From: Solitalea agri
Lineage (GTDB): Bacteria > Bacteroidota > Bacteroidia > Sphingobacteriales > Sphingobacteriaceae
Assembly: GCF_023914155.1 (NCBI RefSeq)
Contig: NZ_JAMWYS010000017.1
Location: forward strand, 1 to 55,674
Reading direction: 5' to 3'
Length of the DNA stretch: 55,674 nt
Shown here: one piece after another, positions 39,284-49,139 of the stretch
How positions within the stretch are numbered: the stretch's first letter is position 1
How the letters are laid out: each line of letters begins with the position of its first letter
The notes under the pieces: model-generated
Told to the model about the DNA's origin: nothing
Database searches by the model: none
The model's input: the letters and a program-made list of their open reading frames with translations, nothing else
Position numbers and translations under genes: made by a program

Positions 39284-39703
39284 CTAGAAACGCTCGAAGT
39301 TAGAGAAGAAGAAATTACCTTCAATAGCTGCGTTTTCGTCTGAGTCAGAACCGTGAATAGCGTTAGCATCAATAGATTTAGCGAAATCAGCACGGATAGT
39401 ACCTGCGTCAGCTTTAGCCGGATCAGTAGCTCCGATGAATTTACGGAAGTCTTCAATTGCGTTATCTTTTTCTAAGATAGCAGCATAAATAGGACCTTGT
39501 GACATAAAGCTTACTAAATCTTTGTAGAAAGGACGCTCGCTGTGAACTGCATAAAACTGACCAGCAGTTTCAGCCGAAAGCTTAGTATATTTTAATGCCA
39601 CTACTTTGTAGCCAGCTTTAATAATACGATCTAATATTGCACCTGCATGGCCGTTTGCCACCGCGTCAGGCTTAATCATTGTGAAGGTTCTGTTAGTAGC
39701 CAT
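39284..39703 (-). CDS. ndk: nucleoside diphosphate kinase
   Basis: Encodes 139 residues. [36 protein letters not shown] and [12 protein letters not shown] are the family blocks, with the phosphate-accepting histidine at H117 (AIHGSDS). It balances nucleoside triphosphates in the cytosol. Stands alone between terminators. Confidence 0.97.
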   Translation of the reverse strand: MATNRTFTMIKPDAVANGHAGAILDRIIKAGYKVVALKYTKLSAETAGQFYAVHSERPFYKDLVSFMSQGPIYAAILEKDNAIEDFRKFIGATDPAKADAGTIRADFAKSIDANAIHGSDSDENAAIEGNFFFSNFERF

Positions 39704-39890
39704 CTTTTATTTATTATTTTATTATGTATGAAACTGATTGCCTTGCCTTTGAGGCAATGTTTAGGTACTGCTTTTCAGGTATATAAAAATGCACAACCCT
39801 TTTTTTAAATTCGCCGCAAAGATAGAATTTATCTTTTATTTTAGCCCCCTTAAATCAAAAGACGATTAGCAATACATACACGTATTTTTT

Positions 39891-40775
39891 ATGACCATTA
39901 AAGCCAAACAACTTTTAAGTTTCCTGCTGATAAGCACCGTTGCTCTTTTTGCATTCACCAACGATTTTTTGAAAACCAAACGCGGACTTCAATATAAAAT
40001 ACTTAAAACTTCAAAAGCACCCAATAAGGTTAAAATCAAAGCGGGTGATTATGTTAAGTTTCACTTAATTTATAAAACGGATAAGGATTCGTTATTACAG
40101 AGCACCTACAAACAAGCCCCCCTTGAAATACTCGTTAAAATAGACACCACTATTGACAAAGCTCAGTTGATGGATGCGCTTACTTTATTGTCAAAAGGTG
40201 ATAGTGCAACCTTTAGAATCAGCAGCGACTTGCTTTTCAAAAATGCTCCGGCTACTACTCCGCGCCCATCTTTTCTCGGTTCAAAACGATCATTATGTTA
40301 CACTATTAAAGTATTGGACGTAAAAACGCCGCAGCAATTAAAAGCAGAAGCGGCGGCAACGGCAGCAAAGCTTAAAGCAACAGAAGATAAAGCTATTGCC
40401 GACTATTCATTAACCAGTAAATTAGCACTTCAAACAACACCGAGTGGCTTGCGTTATCAAATTACTCAAAAAGGAGAAGGTCGGAATGCCGTTGCAGGTG
40501 ATACCATCAGCGTTCATTACACCGGAAAATTATTGAACGGAAACAAATTCGATGCATCTTACGACAGAAATCAGCCTCTCGAATTTATCGTGGGAAGAAA
40601 AATGGTGATCAGCGGCTGGGATGAAGGTCTTCAATTATTAAATAAAGGTGCTAAAGGTGTTTTGGTAATTCCATCAGGTTTAGCCTATGGCGAACGTGCA
40701 ATGGGCCCCAGCATTCCACCAAACAGTATTTTAATGTTTGAAGTTGAAATGGTTGATATTAAACCCCGTAAATAG
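39891..40775 (+). CDS. FKBP-type peptidyl-prolyl isomerase, membrane or periplasmic
   Basis: Encodes 294 residues. A signal-like segment (LLSFLLISTVALFAFT) starts it. Residues about 35-150 form a divergent FKBP-like half (LQYKILKTSKAPNKVKIKAGDYV...) without the catalytic aromatic residues, and 170-294 a normal FKBP domain (GDTISVHYTGKLLNGNKFDAS, GWDEGLQLLNKGAKGVLVIPSGLAYG). It speeds proline isomerisation in periplasmic protein folding. Forms a cluster with nrnA and a paralogous FKBP lipoprotein. Confidence 0.9.
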   Translation: MTIKAKQLLSFLLISTVALFAFTNDFLKTKRGLQYKILKTSKAPNKVKIKAGDYVKFHLIYKTDKDSLLQSTYKQAPLEILVKIDTTIDKAQLMDALTLLSKGDSATFRISSDLLFKNAPATTPRPSFLGSKRSLCYTIKVLDVKTPQQLKAEAAATAAKLKATEDKAIADYSLTSKLALQTTPSGLRYQITQKGEGRNAVAGDTISVHYTGKLLNGNKFDASYDRNQPLEFIVGRKMVISGWDEGLQLLNKGAKGVLVIPSGLAYGERAMGPSIPPNSILMFEVEMVDIKPRK

Positions 40776-40860
40776 CTAAGTTTCAGGTTTAAGCATTTTC
40801 AATTTAAACCTGAAACCTTATTCCTAAAAATCTTATCTTCGCCCTCTTTAAATTGATTAC

Positions 40861-41868
40861 ATGCAAGCAATTACGGCCCTAAAGCCTCTATTACAAACCC
40901 CTAAAAATATTGTTATTACCACTCATCCAAAACCTGATGGCGATGCGATGGGTTCATCGTTAGGCTTGTATCATTATTTATTGCTGAAAGGTCATAATGT
41001 GCATGTGATCACCCCTACCGATTATCCTTTCTTTCTGCATTGGCTTCCTGGTAACGGAGAAGTGGTGGTGTATACAGAGCGAAAAGAAGAATCTGATAAG
41101 TTAATAGCCGAAGCGGATCTGATATTTTGTCTTGATTTTAACGGGTTAAGACGCATAAATGGAGTGGGCGATGTAGTTGGAGCATCTTCAGCTCAAAAGG
41201 TAATGATCGATCACCATCTTGAACCTGAGGGTTTTGACGATTACCGTCTGTGGAACGCTGCCGCATGTGCAACTGCCGAGCTGGTGTATGATTTCATGGT
41301 ACAAATGGGTGATAAGGAATTGCTGAACAAGCAGATCGCCTCGTGCTTGTATTGTGGCATTATGACCGATTCAGGTTCATTCCGCTTTAATTCGGTAACC
41401 GCGCACTTACACCGCGTAGTAGCCGACTTAATTGAGGCCGGTGCCGACAATGCCCGGATTCACGAATTGGTTTATGATACCTATTCTGAAAAAAGAACGC
41501 ATTTCTTGGGCTACTGCCTTAAAGATAAATTGCAAATTTTTCCGGAATACCGAACCGCCCTTATAGCGTTAAATAAGCAGGATTTACTGGATTATGACGT
41601 AACATCAGGCGATACAGAAGGAATTGTAAATTACGCGCTTTCGATCAATAACATTAAATTCGCGGCCATAATTATTGATAGAACCGAAATAGTGAAGCTT
41701 TCACTCCGTTCAAAAGGTGAATTTCCGGCCAATGAAGTAGCTAAGAAATATTTTGAAGGCGGAGGTCATCATAATGCAGCAGGCGGACAATCGTCTTTAT
41801 CATTGGAAGATACTGTTCAGAAATTTATTTCAGCCCTGCCGGAATATAAGGAACTATTAAACGTTTAA
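40861..41868 (+). CDS. nrnA: DHH/DHHA1 phosphoesterase, NrnA-like
   Basis: Encodes 335 residues. HPKPDGDAMGSSLGLYHYL (Dxx metal site), VMIDHHLEPEGF (DHH motif), MTDSGSFRFNSVT and the DHHA1 glycine-rich block GGGHHNAAGGQSS are typical. It degrades short RNA and 3'-phosphoadenosine phosphate, and some members cleave linear pApA made from c-di-AMP. CdaA is encoded in the same window (28301), so a c-di-AMP turnover role is possible but not shown. Confidence 0.92.
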   Translation: MQAITALKPLLQTPKNIVITTHPKPDGDAMGSSLGLYHYLLLKGHNVHVITPTDYPFFLHWLPGNGEVVVYTERKEESDKLIAEADLIFCLDFNGLRRINGVGDVVGASSAQKVMIDHHLEPEGFDDYRLWNAAACATAELVYDFMVQMGDKELLNKQIASCLYCGIMTDSGSFRFNSVTAHLHRVVADLIEAGADNARIHELVYDTYSEKRTHFLGYCLKDKLQIFPEYRTALIALNKQDLLDYDVTSGDTEGIVNYALSINNIKFAAIIIDRTEIVKLSLRSKGEFPANEVAKKYFEGGGHHNAAGGQSSLSLEDTVQKFISALPEYKELLNV

Positions 41869-41902
41869 CCACATAGCATAAAGTAAAAAGACAAACATAC
41901 AA

Positions 41903-42757
41903 ATGAAAGTAAAATTTGCAGTAGTAGCATTAGCCCTGTCAGGCTTATTGTTCGCTTGTAACAAAGACGGTTACAAGAAAAGTGACTCAGGATTGTTGTA
42001 TAAAATATATACCGATAACAAAGGTGAGAAAATTAAGGAAGGTGACTTTGTAAAAGTTAACCTGATCTATAAAACCGATAGCGACTCAGTATTATTGAAT
42101 ACCTATAAAATGGGTCGTCCTTATGAGTTGATCATTCAAAAATCAATGTTTAAAGGCGATATGATGGATGCCTTTAAAATGTTGTGTAAAGACGATAGCG
42201 CTTCATTCAAAATTTTAGCTGATTCGATCTTCTCTCCTAAATTCGGTATGCAAAAAATGCCTCCTTTCATTAAGGCTGGTAGCTACCTGACTTTCGTAAT
42301 TAAAATTGTAGATGTTAAAACTAAAGTTGCTATGGATGCAGAAGCAACAAAAGCTGTTGATAAATTTGTTACCGACAGCAAATTAGCCTTTAACAAAACT
42401 GCTTCAGGTCTTCGTTATTTAGTAACCACTCCTGCTGCTGCTGGAACTCCGGTTAAACTTGGCGATACTGTTAAAGTTCACTATACTGGTAAATTGTTAG
42501 ATGGTACAAAATTCGATTCATCAGAAGGTAGAGCTCCATTTGAATTGCCAGTGCAAAAAGGTGTAGTAATTGATGGGTGGGTTGAAGCTTTGCAATTATT
42601 GAAAAAAGGCGAAAAAGCAACTGTAGTTATCCCTGCTAAATTGGCTTACGGCGAAATGGGTAATGGTCCTATTCCTCCAAATAGCCCATTAGTTTTTGAT
42701 TTGGAAATTGTTGACGTAAAACCTGCTACAGCAGCTCCGGTTAGCGCAGCAAAATAA
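41903..42757 (+). CDS. FKBP-type peptidyl-prolyl isomerase lipoprotein
   Basis: Encodes 284 residues. MKVKFAVVALALSGLLFAC has a lipobox LFAC, so it is a lipoprotein. As in the protein at 39891, a divergent N-terminal FKBP-like half precedes a C-terminal FKBP domain (GDTVKVHYTGKLLDGTKFDSS, GWVEALQLLKKGEKATVVIPAKLAYG). The two genes are close paralogues around nrnA. A duplication of a single ancestral gene is likely. Followed by a strong terminator. Confidence 0.92.
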   Translation: MKVKFAVVALALSGLLFACNKDGYKKSDSGLLYKIYTDNKGEKIKEGDFVKVNLIYKTDSDSVLLNTYKMGRPYELIIQKSMFKGDMMDAFKMLCKDDSASFKILADSIFSPKFGMQKMPPFIKAGSYLTFVIKIVDVKTKVAMDAEATKAVDKFVTDSKLAFNKTASGLRYLVTTPAAAGTPVKLGDTVKVHYTGKLLDGTKFDSSEGRAPFELPVQKGVVIDGWVEALQLLKKGEKATVVIPAKLAYGEMGNGPIPPNSPLVFDLEIVDVKPATAAPVSAAK

Positions 42758-42780
42758 ATAATACTTAAGCTATAAATATG

Positions 42781-42815
42781 AAAAACTGCGAATGAACAAT
42801 CATTCGCAGTTTTTG
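42781..42815 (+). terminator. rho-independent terminator after FKBP cluster
   Basis: AAAAACTGCGAATGA pairs with TCATTCGCAGTTTTT around ACAA; a T run follows. It ends the FKBP-nrnA-FKBP cluster. Confidence 0.9.
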
Positions 42816-42864
42816 TTTATGTGTACATGCCTTAAAGCTTTTTAGCTTCTTTTTAGTTTACAAA

Positions 42865-43635
42865 ATGATTCTTACCGATACGCATACCCATCAGTATTAC
42901 GCTCCTGAAAATCCACAAGAACGCGCTCAAGCTATTCAACGTGCATTTGATAATGGCATCAGCCGATTGTTTTTACCCAATGTCGATTCAGAAACCATTC
43001 CGCAGGTTTTTGAGCTGGCAAAACAATACCCCAACAATTGTTTCCCTATGATGGGTCTTCATCCTTGCTCAGTAAAAGATAATTTTGAGGAGGAACTGGC
43101 AATTATCAAGCAGGCTATCGACAGCAATAAGATCTATGCTATAGGCGAAATTGGTATCGATCTTTATTGGGACAAAACACATATCGAACAGCAAAAAGCA
43201 GCGTTCAGAACACAGATCAACTGGGCTAAGGAACTCGGCTTACCAATAGTTATTCACTGTCGCGAAGCTTTTGATGAAATCCTGGAAATACTGGAAGCAG
43301 AAAAGGATGAGAAACTCCGTGGAATTTTCCATTGCTTTACCGGCAATGCCGAGCAAGCACAAAAGGTTATTGATCTTAACTTTTATTTAGGTATTGGAGG
43401 TGTGGTAACGTATAAAAACTCAGGATTGGACAAAACTGTTGCTCAAATCGATCCTAAATATTTGGTATTAGAAACCGATGCACCCTATTTACCCCCGGTG
43501 CCCTACAGAGGAAAGCCGAATGAAAGCAGCTATTTGCTTCACATCGCTCAAAAGGTAGCTGACTTGCATCAGATGGAAATTGAAAAAATGGCAAAAATAA
43601 CGACTGAAAATTCAAAAACAATTTTTGGAATTTAA
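42865..43635 (+). CDS. tatD: TatD-family metal-dependent hydrolase
   Basis: Encodes 256 residues with the amidohydrolase-type TIM barrel. TDTHTHQYY provides the HxH metal ligands, FPMMGLHPCSVKD, AIGEIGIDLYWDK, IVIHCREAFDEI, GIFHCFTGNAEQA and LVLETDAPYLPP are the family blocks. It is a 3'-5' DNase / RNA quality-control exonuclease in the cytosol. Confidence 0.95.
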   Translation: MILTDTHTHQYYAPENPQERAQAIQRAFDNGISRLFLPNVDSETIPQVFELAKQYPNNCFPMMGLHPCSVKDNFEEELAIIKQAIDSNKIYAIGEIGIDLYWDKTHIEQQKAAFRTQINWAKELGLPIVIHCREAFDEILEILEAEKDEKLRGIFHCFTGNAEQAQKVIDLNFYLGIGGVVTYKNSGLDKTVAQIDPKYLVLETDAPYLPPVPYRGKPNESSYLLHIAQKVADLHQMEIEKMAKITTENSKTIFGI

Positions 43636-43686
43636 CTTGGAATGGCTTTATTTGCGAATTCATCAATAAGCTTGACCTAAACCCTA

Positions 43687-44724
43687 ATGACCAATATTCT
43701 GATTATCTATACCGGTGGAACCATTGGAATGATTAACGATCCCAAAACAGGAGCGCTTAAGCCTTTCAATTTTTCGCACATTACCGGCAATGTACCAGAA
43801 CTTAAAAGACTCAATTTCAATTTTGCTGTCCATTCTTTCAACCCAACAATTGATTCATCGAATGTTACCCCTGAAATTTGGATAGAGCTAGCAGTCATCA
43901 TCGAAGATAATTATCATAAATATGATGGCTTCGTGGTTCTTCATGGATCAGATACAATGGCCTACTCTGCATCGGCTTTGAGCTTTGCGTTCGAAAATCT
44001 TTCTAAACCTGTTGTTTTTACCGGAGCGCAACTGCCCATCGGTGAATTAAGAACAGACGCTAAAGAGAACTTATTAACAGCACTGGAAATTGCTGCCGCT
44101 AAGAATGCGGATGGCAAAGCCATGGTTCCAGAGGTATGTATCTATTTTGATTATATGCTTTATCGTGGAAACCGTTCTACTAAGTTTGATTCGGAAAAGT
44201 TTCAGGCCTTTACCTCCACTAACTATCATTCATTGGCAGAGGCTGGTATTCGTCTGAAATACAATGAAAAATACATTTTACCTCATCCTGATAAGCCGCT
44301 AAAAGTTTATAAATACTTCGATACTTCAATTGGTTCAATTAAGCTTTTTCCAGGAATGGATCCGCGTTTTGCAAGTGGAGTGTTGAGCACTCCTGGCTTA
44401 AGGGCGGTAGTAATGGAGGCCTTCGGCTCGGGTAATGCAAGTACAAACCCGGCTTTTTTAAATGTTTTAAAAGAAGCTATTAATCGGGGGATCATTATTT
44501 TAGATATTTCCCAGTGTATGGGGGGGACTGTTGAGTTGGGCCATTACGAAACCAGCGATGCGCTGTCATCAATGGGTGTATTAAACGGTTACGATATGAC
44601 TTTTGAAGCGGCTATCACTAAGCTAATGTTTGTAATGGCTCAAAATAAACCCGATGAAGAGTTAAAGAGAATGCTCTCGACTTCATTAAGAGGAGAGCTG
44701 ACTAAACTCGAAGGACAGGTATAA
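43687..44724 (+). CDS. ansA: type I L-asparaginase
   Basis: Encodes 345 residues without a signal peptide, so cytosolic. IYTGGTIGM and VVLHGSDTMAYSASALSF hold the two catalytic threonines of the asparaginase fold. It hydrolyses asparagine to aspartate and ammonia. It follows tatD by 52 bases, probably in the same transcript. Confidence 0.95.
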   Translation: MTNILIIYTGGTIGMINDPKTGALKPFNFSHITGNVPELKRLNFNFAVHSFNPTIDSSNVTPEIWIELAVIIEDNYHKYDGFVVLHGSDTMAYSASALSFAFENLSKPVVFTGAQLPIGELRTDAKENLLTALEIAAAKNADGKAMVPEVCIYFDYMLYRGNRSTKFDSEKFQAFTSTNYHSLAEAGIRLKYNEKYILPHPDKPLKVYKYFDTSIGSIKLFPGMDPRFASGVLSTPGLRAVVMEAFGSGNASTNPAFLNVLKEAINRGIIILDISQCMGGTVELGHYETSDALSSMGVLNGYDMTFEAAITKLMFVMAQNKPDEELKRMLSTSLRGELTKLEGQV

Positions 44725-44784
44725 GAAGGGCCCGGAGAAAACCTCTGGACCTTTTATTATCAGCTATTTTAAAACATTTACTTT

Positions 44785-45006
44785 ATGGAACTTTTATCAC
44801 CAGAAACGGGCCTTGTTTTTTGGACTGTATTCAGTCTTTTATCCATCATTATTACAATTATTGCGCTTCTTAATCTCTTAAAAACAGCCTTTAGGGATAG
44901 TACCACAAAACTAATCTGGCTATTAGTTATTTTATTTGTCCCAATGGTAGGGCCTTTGTTTTATTTTACTATCGGAAGAAAGCAAGGACAAAAGGCTGCA
45001 AATTGA
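44785..45006 (+). CDS. PLDc_N-domain small membrane protein
   Basis: Encodes 73 residues. Two membrane spans with the PLDc_N signature: LLKTAFRDSTTKLIWLLVILFVPMVGPLFYFTIGR. This domain is also the N-terminal anchor of cardiolipin synthase (21427); stand-alone copies are small membrane proteins of unknown role. Confidence 0.85.
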   Translation: MELLSPETGLVFWTVFSLLSIIITIIALLNLLKTAFRDSTTKLIWLLVILFVPMVGPLFYFTIGRKQGQKAAN

Positions 45007-45179
45007 TGATAAGCTGAATCCGATCAAAGCTTCGTTAATGGTTTCAGAATAAATATTAAAGTAGGCTTCATTCTTTAAAGAAAGGCATTTGATAAATTAT
45101 TAACTAAATAGGCTAAATATTAGAAAAAACAACTGTTCCAAGGTTGGAATTTTAATATATCTGCTTATTTTAGTTGACT

Positions 45180-46682
45180 ATGAAGCGAATTTTAACAATT
45201 GCCTTGTTTTTTCATTTGTCTGTTTGTGCCTTTGCTCAATCTCAAACAAGCCCGAATGAAAAGACCTTTCAGAACCCAATTTTTGCCGGCGATTATCCTG
45301 ATCCCAGCTTATTGCGCGATGGTGATGATTATTACATTGTCCATTCATCGTTTGAATATTATCCGGGTTTGCTTATTTGGCATTCAAAAGATTTGATCAA
45401 CTGGAAACCCGTGACTAATGCTTTGCATAAATATGTGGGTTCGGTTTGGGCTCCAGATCTGGTAAAATATAAGGATAAATACTACATCTATTTTCCGGCT
45501 AATAACACCAACTATGTAATTACCGCCAATTCAATTAATGGTCCATGGACTGATCCGGTTGATCTGAAAATTGGCAATATCGATCCCGGTCATGTTACCG
45601 ATAAGGATGGGAAAAGATACCTGTACTTTAGCAGCGGCGGTTATGTTCCATTAACCGACGAAGGACTTTCGGTTGCCGGTGAGTATAAACATGCCTACGA
45701 CGGATGGAAAATCCCACGCGATTGGTCAATTGAATGTTTTTGTATGGAAGGGCCAAAACTAGTAAAGCATGGCGATTATTATTACATGACATTGGCCGAA
45801 GGTGGGACCGCCGGTCCTGCCACCAGCCATATGATCATCTCGGCTCGGTCCAAATCCCCATTAGGTCCCTGGGAGAACTCACCCTATAATCCAATTTTAC
45901 GAACAACTGCAAGCTCTGAAAAATGGTGGTCAAAAGGACATGGAACATTATTCGAAGACTTAAAGGGTAAGTGGTGGATCGTTTTCCACGCTTATGAAAA
46001 TGGTTTTTATAATATGGGCCGACAAACATTGCTTCAGCCCGTTGAATGGACAAAAGATGGTTGGTTTAAATCTCCCGAAGGTATTAAAACAGAAAGGCCA
46101 ATAGCTAATTCTCTTGCGGCTGCTTCTGCTACCACATTTTCATTAAGTGATAAGTTTGATGCTAAAACATTGAGTCCACAATGGAAATTCTTTGGAGGAT
46201 GTGATACTACAAGATTTCATGCCGATAACACAGGTTTGGAAATAAAGGGCAAAGGAAATGGGGTAGGTGATTGTGCTCCTATGCTTTGTATTCCTTCTGA
46301 TCATGCATATACTGCCGATGTGGAGCTTTTCATTGAAGGCAAAGCTACAGGCGGGATCGTGCTGTTTTATAACAATAATGCACATTCGGGTATTTTAGCC
46401 GATAGCGAAAATGTACAAGCCGATCTGCACGGATGGCAGTTTGTTACCGAGAAAAAGGTGTTAGATAAGCATGTTTTTCTTCGCATTAAGAATGTGAATA
46501 ATGCCGTTGATATGTATTATAGCACAAACGGCACTAACTGGATTAAGATTGAGAACTCAGCAGAAGTTTCGGCCTTGCACCATAACGTTTTAGGCGGATT
46601 TTTAAGTTTACGTATCGGACTTTGCTCAATGGGCGAAGGATCTGTTCGATTTAAAAACTTCACCTACAAACCAATGAAATAA
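45180..46682 (+). CDS. secreted GH43 glycoside hydrolase, first
   Basis: Encodes 500 residues from ATG 45180 (MKRILTIALFFHLSVCAFAQ, signal peptide). GH43 five-blade propeller pattern: FAGDYPDPSLLRDGDDYYIVHSSFEYYPGLLIWHSKDL (catalytic Asp in DPS), SVWAPDLVKYKDKYYIYF, and CMEGPKLVKHGDYYYMTLAEGG (catalytic Glu in MEGPKL). A C-terminal domain of about 190 residues (LSDKFDAKTLSPQWKFFGG...) is concanavalin-like and probably binds sugar. Cleaves arabinofuranoside or xyloside side chains of plant hemicellulose. Next to a second GH43. Confidence 0.92.
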   Translation: MKRILTIALFFHLSVCAFAQSQTSPNEKTFQNPIFAGDYPDPSLLRDGDDYYIVHSSFEYYPGLLIWHSKDLINWKPVTNALHKYVGSVWAPDLVKYKDKYYIYFPANNTNYVITANSINGPWTDPVDLKIGNIDPGHVTDKDGKRYLYFSSGGYVPLTDEGLSVAGEYKHAYDGWKIPRDWSIECFCMEGPKLVKHGDYYYMTLAEGGTAGPATSHMIISARSKSPLGPWENSPYNPILRTTASSEKWWSKGHGTLFEDLKGKWWIVFHAYENGFYNMGRQTLLQPVEWTKDGWFKSPEGIKTERPIANSLAAASATTFSLSDKFDAKTLSPQWKFFGGCDTTRFHADNTGLEIKGKGNGVGDCAPMLCIPSDHAYTADVELFIEGKATGGIVLFYNNNAHSGILADSENVQADLHGWQFVTEKKVLDKHVFLRIKNVNNAVDMYYSTNGTNWIKIENSAEVSALHHNVLGGFLSLRIGLCSMGEGSVRFKNFTYKPMK

Positions 46683-46715
46683 TTTTTAACATCTCCACGG
46701 ATCATATTGTAAGGA

Positions 46716-48431
46716 ATGAAAATCATTAAGTATCTAATTGTGGTTGTTTGCTATCTTGTATCCTATCAGGCGCAATCACAGAGTTTCTCAACAGCCTGTA
46801 ATCCGATGGATCTGAACTATCGGTTTTGCCTCGACATGCCTTCAAGAAGAGAGGCTGCCGACCCAACAATTGTTAGGTTTAAGGATACCTATTTTTTATT
46901 CGCTTCAAAGTCGGGTGGGTATTGGCATTCAAAAGATCTTAAGCAATGGTCATTTGTAGAAACGGCTGATCTGCCACTTGAAGATTATGCCCCAACAGCG
47001 GTTGCCATTAAAGATACCTTGTATTTCCTGGCTTCATCACTGGAGAAAAGCACGATCTATAAATCTGCTGATCCACTCAGCGGAAAGTGGACAGTGGCCT
47101 GCGAAAAACTGGAAACCCCTGTTTGGGATCCTGCACTTTTCCTGGATGATGATCAGCATTTGTACCTCTATTGGGGTTGTTCGAATGTTACCCCAATTCA
47201 TGGAGTGGAATTGGATTACAAGAACAACTTTAAGTTCATCGGTAAACCGGTTGATCTAATTACAGCCAATACCGCTCAGCATGGTTGGGAGGTTCCTGGT
47301 GACTATAACACGTTGACCCAACAAGCGCCATGGATAGAAGGTTCCTGGATGAATAAACACAACGGTAAATATTACCTGCAATACTCAGGGCCTGGCACCG
47401 AATATAAAAGCTATGCCGATGGCGTTTTTGTTTCCGAAAGTCCATTAGGGCCTTTCGTTGCGCAAGCGCACAATGCATTTGCCTATAAACCCGAAGGATT
47501 TGCTGCCGGGGCCGGCCATGGAAGTACCTTTGCCGATCAATATGGTAATTACTGGCACATTGGCACCATGACAATTTCCGTTAAGCATATGTTCGAACGT
47601 AGGTTAGGGTTATTCCCTGCCTTTTTTGATGCCGAAGGAACCTTGTATGCTTCAACCGGGTATGGTGATTATCCTTACCTGATTCCGCAAAAGAAGATCA
47701 ACAGTTTCGAAGATATCTTCCCAGGTTGGATGCTGCTTTCATACAATAAGAAAGTGAATGTGTCATCAGCTATCGATTCTCTTCCTGCTCGATTTATGAC
47801 GGATGAAAATATTCGAACCTATTGGTCGGCAACCAGTGGTTCGGCTAATGAATATGCCACCATAGATTTAGGAGAGCAATATGAAGTATATGCACTTCAG
47901 TTAAACTTTGCAGAGCACAATACAAAATTGCTGGGTCGTCAGAAAGGTACGTTTAACCGTTATATAGTTGAATATTCAACTAATGGCACTGATTGGACTA
48001 AGCTGATTGACCAATCGAAAAACAAAACCGACAATACTCACGAATACTTCCAACTTCCGACGAAAGTTTCATGTCGCTATTTAAAGATTAAAAATGTACA
48101 GGTGCCTGATGGTAACTTCGCCATTAGCGGTTTTAGGGTATTTGGAAAAGGTAAAGGTAAGGCTCCTGGAAAGGCTGATGGTTTAGAAGCCCAAAGAAAC
48201 TCAAACGATAAACGAAGTGTTAAACTTAGTTGGGCAAAAGCGCCAAATGCGACCGGATACGTAATCAGCTATGGCGTAGATAAAAAGAAGCTGTATCAGC
48301 ACTATATGGTTTACAGTGATACTGACTTGACCATAAATAGCTTGGCTGTTAACCAACACTATTATTTCACTATTGAATCGTTTAATGAAACCGGAAGAAC
48401 AAAAGGTGAAAAAATAACGATGTTAGAGTAA
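46716..48431 (+). CDS. secreted GH43 glycoside hydrolase with discoidin and Fn3 domains, second
   Basis: Encodes 571 residues. Signal peptide MKIIKYLIVVVCYLVSYQAQS. Residues about 45-335 form a GH43-like propeller (REAADPTIVRFKDTYFLFASKS with the Asp; PWIEGSWMNKHNGKYYLQYSG with the Glu). Residues about 350-470 are a discoidin-like (F5/8C) sugar-binding domain and 490-571 a fibronectin type III domain. It begins 33 bases after the first GH43 and is probably in the same operon, together degrading a plant polysaccharide. Confidence 0.9.
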   Translation: MKIIKYLIVVVCYLVSYQAQSQSFSTACNPMDLNYRFCLDMPSRREAADPTIVRFKDTYFLFASKSGGYWHSKDLKQWSFVETADLPLEDYAPTAVAIKDTLYFLASSLEKSTIYKSADPLSGKWTVACEKLETPVWDPALFLDDDQHLYLYWGCSNVTPIHGVELDYKNNFKFIGKPVDLITANTAQHGWEVPGDYNTLTQQAPWIEGSWMNKHNGKYYLQYSGPGTEYKSYADGVFVSESPLGPFVAQAHNAFAYKPEGFAAGAGHGSTFADQYGNYWHIGTMTISVKHMFERRLGLFPAFFDAEGTLYASTGYGDYPYLIPQKKINSFEDIFPGWMLLSYNKKVNVSSAIDSLPARFMTDENIRTYWSATSGSANEYATIDLGEQYEVYALQLNFAEHNTKLLGRQKGTFNRYIVEYSTNGTDWTKLIDQSKNKTDNTHEYFQLPTKVSCRYLKIKNVQVPDGNFAISGFRVFGKGKGKAPGKADGLEAQRNSNDKRSVKLSWAKAPNATGYVISYGVDKKKLYQHYMVYSDTDLTINSLAVNQHYYFTIESFNETGRTKGEKITMLE

Positions 48432-48457
48432 TACAGATAGTTCTATCAATATAAATT

Positions 48458-48486
48458 AAAAGGGAGACCAAAGTCTCTCTTTTTTT
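48458..48486 (+). terminator. terminator after the GH43 pair
   Basis: AAAGGGAGAC pairs with GTCTCTCTTT around CAAA and is followed by T residues. It is 26 bases after the GH43 stop. Confidence 0.85.
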
Positions 48487-48632
48487 ATTAAGGACAAGAG
48501 GGGAGAACTTACTGTCTTATTGCAGGCTGATGATGAGTTTTTGATGCAGCATTTAAAACCTGCACATTTTTATCTATTTTCAAAGACTAGATACATCTAC
48601 TAGAATCCTTCAAATACATAACTCATTACCTA

Positions 48633-49106
48633 ATGAACAATAAAAAATATCATCTTTCCCAATTCAATATAATAAAACTTAAAGATCATATCGATTCTCC
48701 GGTTGTTAAAGAATTTAAAGATTTTTTGGCTCCTGTGAATCAACTGGCTGAAGATAGTCCGGGTTTTGTATGGCGACTTAAAGACGACAATGGAGCAAGT
48801 GCGGCCAATGTAGAAACACCTTACAAAGATGAGCTGATATTTGTTAATATGTCGGTGTGGCTAAATTATGACTACTTGAAATCGTATACCTATCAAACGG
48901 TTCATAGTTACTTTTTGAAAAGCAGAAAAAAATGGTCGCAAGAAATTGAAGGTCATAGAGCCGTAATGTGGTATACCGAAGAGGGAGTTATTCCATCTTT
49001 AACTGAAGCTAAAGAAAAACTGGATTTGCTGAATCAGAATGGATCTTCTTTAACTGCATTTAGTATGACCGATGTCTATAATTTTGATGGAACAAAACTC
49101 AAATAG
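48633..49106 (+). CDS. DUF3291 protein
   Basis: Encodes 157 residues. YHLSQFNIIKLKDHIDSPVVKEFKDFLAPVNQLAEDSPGFVWRLKD (read as the family start) and LIFVNMSVWLNYDYLKSYTYQTVHSYFLKSRKKWSQ match DUF3291, a dimeric alpha/beta-barrel fold related to monooxygenase-like ABM domains. Function unknown. Cytosolic. Confidence 0.88.
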   Translation: MNNKKYHLSQFNIIKLKDHIDSPVVKEFKDFLAPVNQLAEDSPGFVWRLKDDNGASAANVETPYKDELIFVNMSVWLNYDYLKSYTYQTVHSYFLKSRKKWSQEIEGHRAVMWYTEEGVIPSLTEAKEKLDLLNQNGSSLTAFSMTDVYNFDGTKLK

Positions 49107-49139
49107 TAAAAGCTGCTAACGCACAAACCTTACCTGTAA

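Noticed and set aside
44730-44760. Possible terminator after ansA
   Set aside because: The candidate stem GGGCCCGGAG/CCTCTGGACC has too many mismatches to support.
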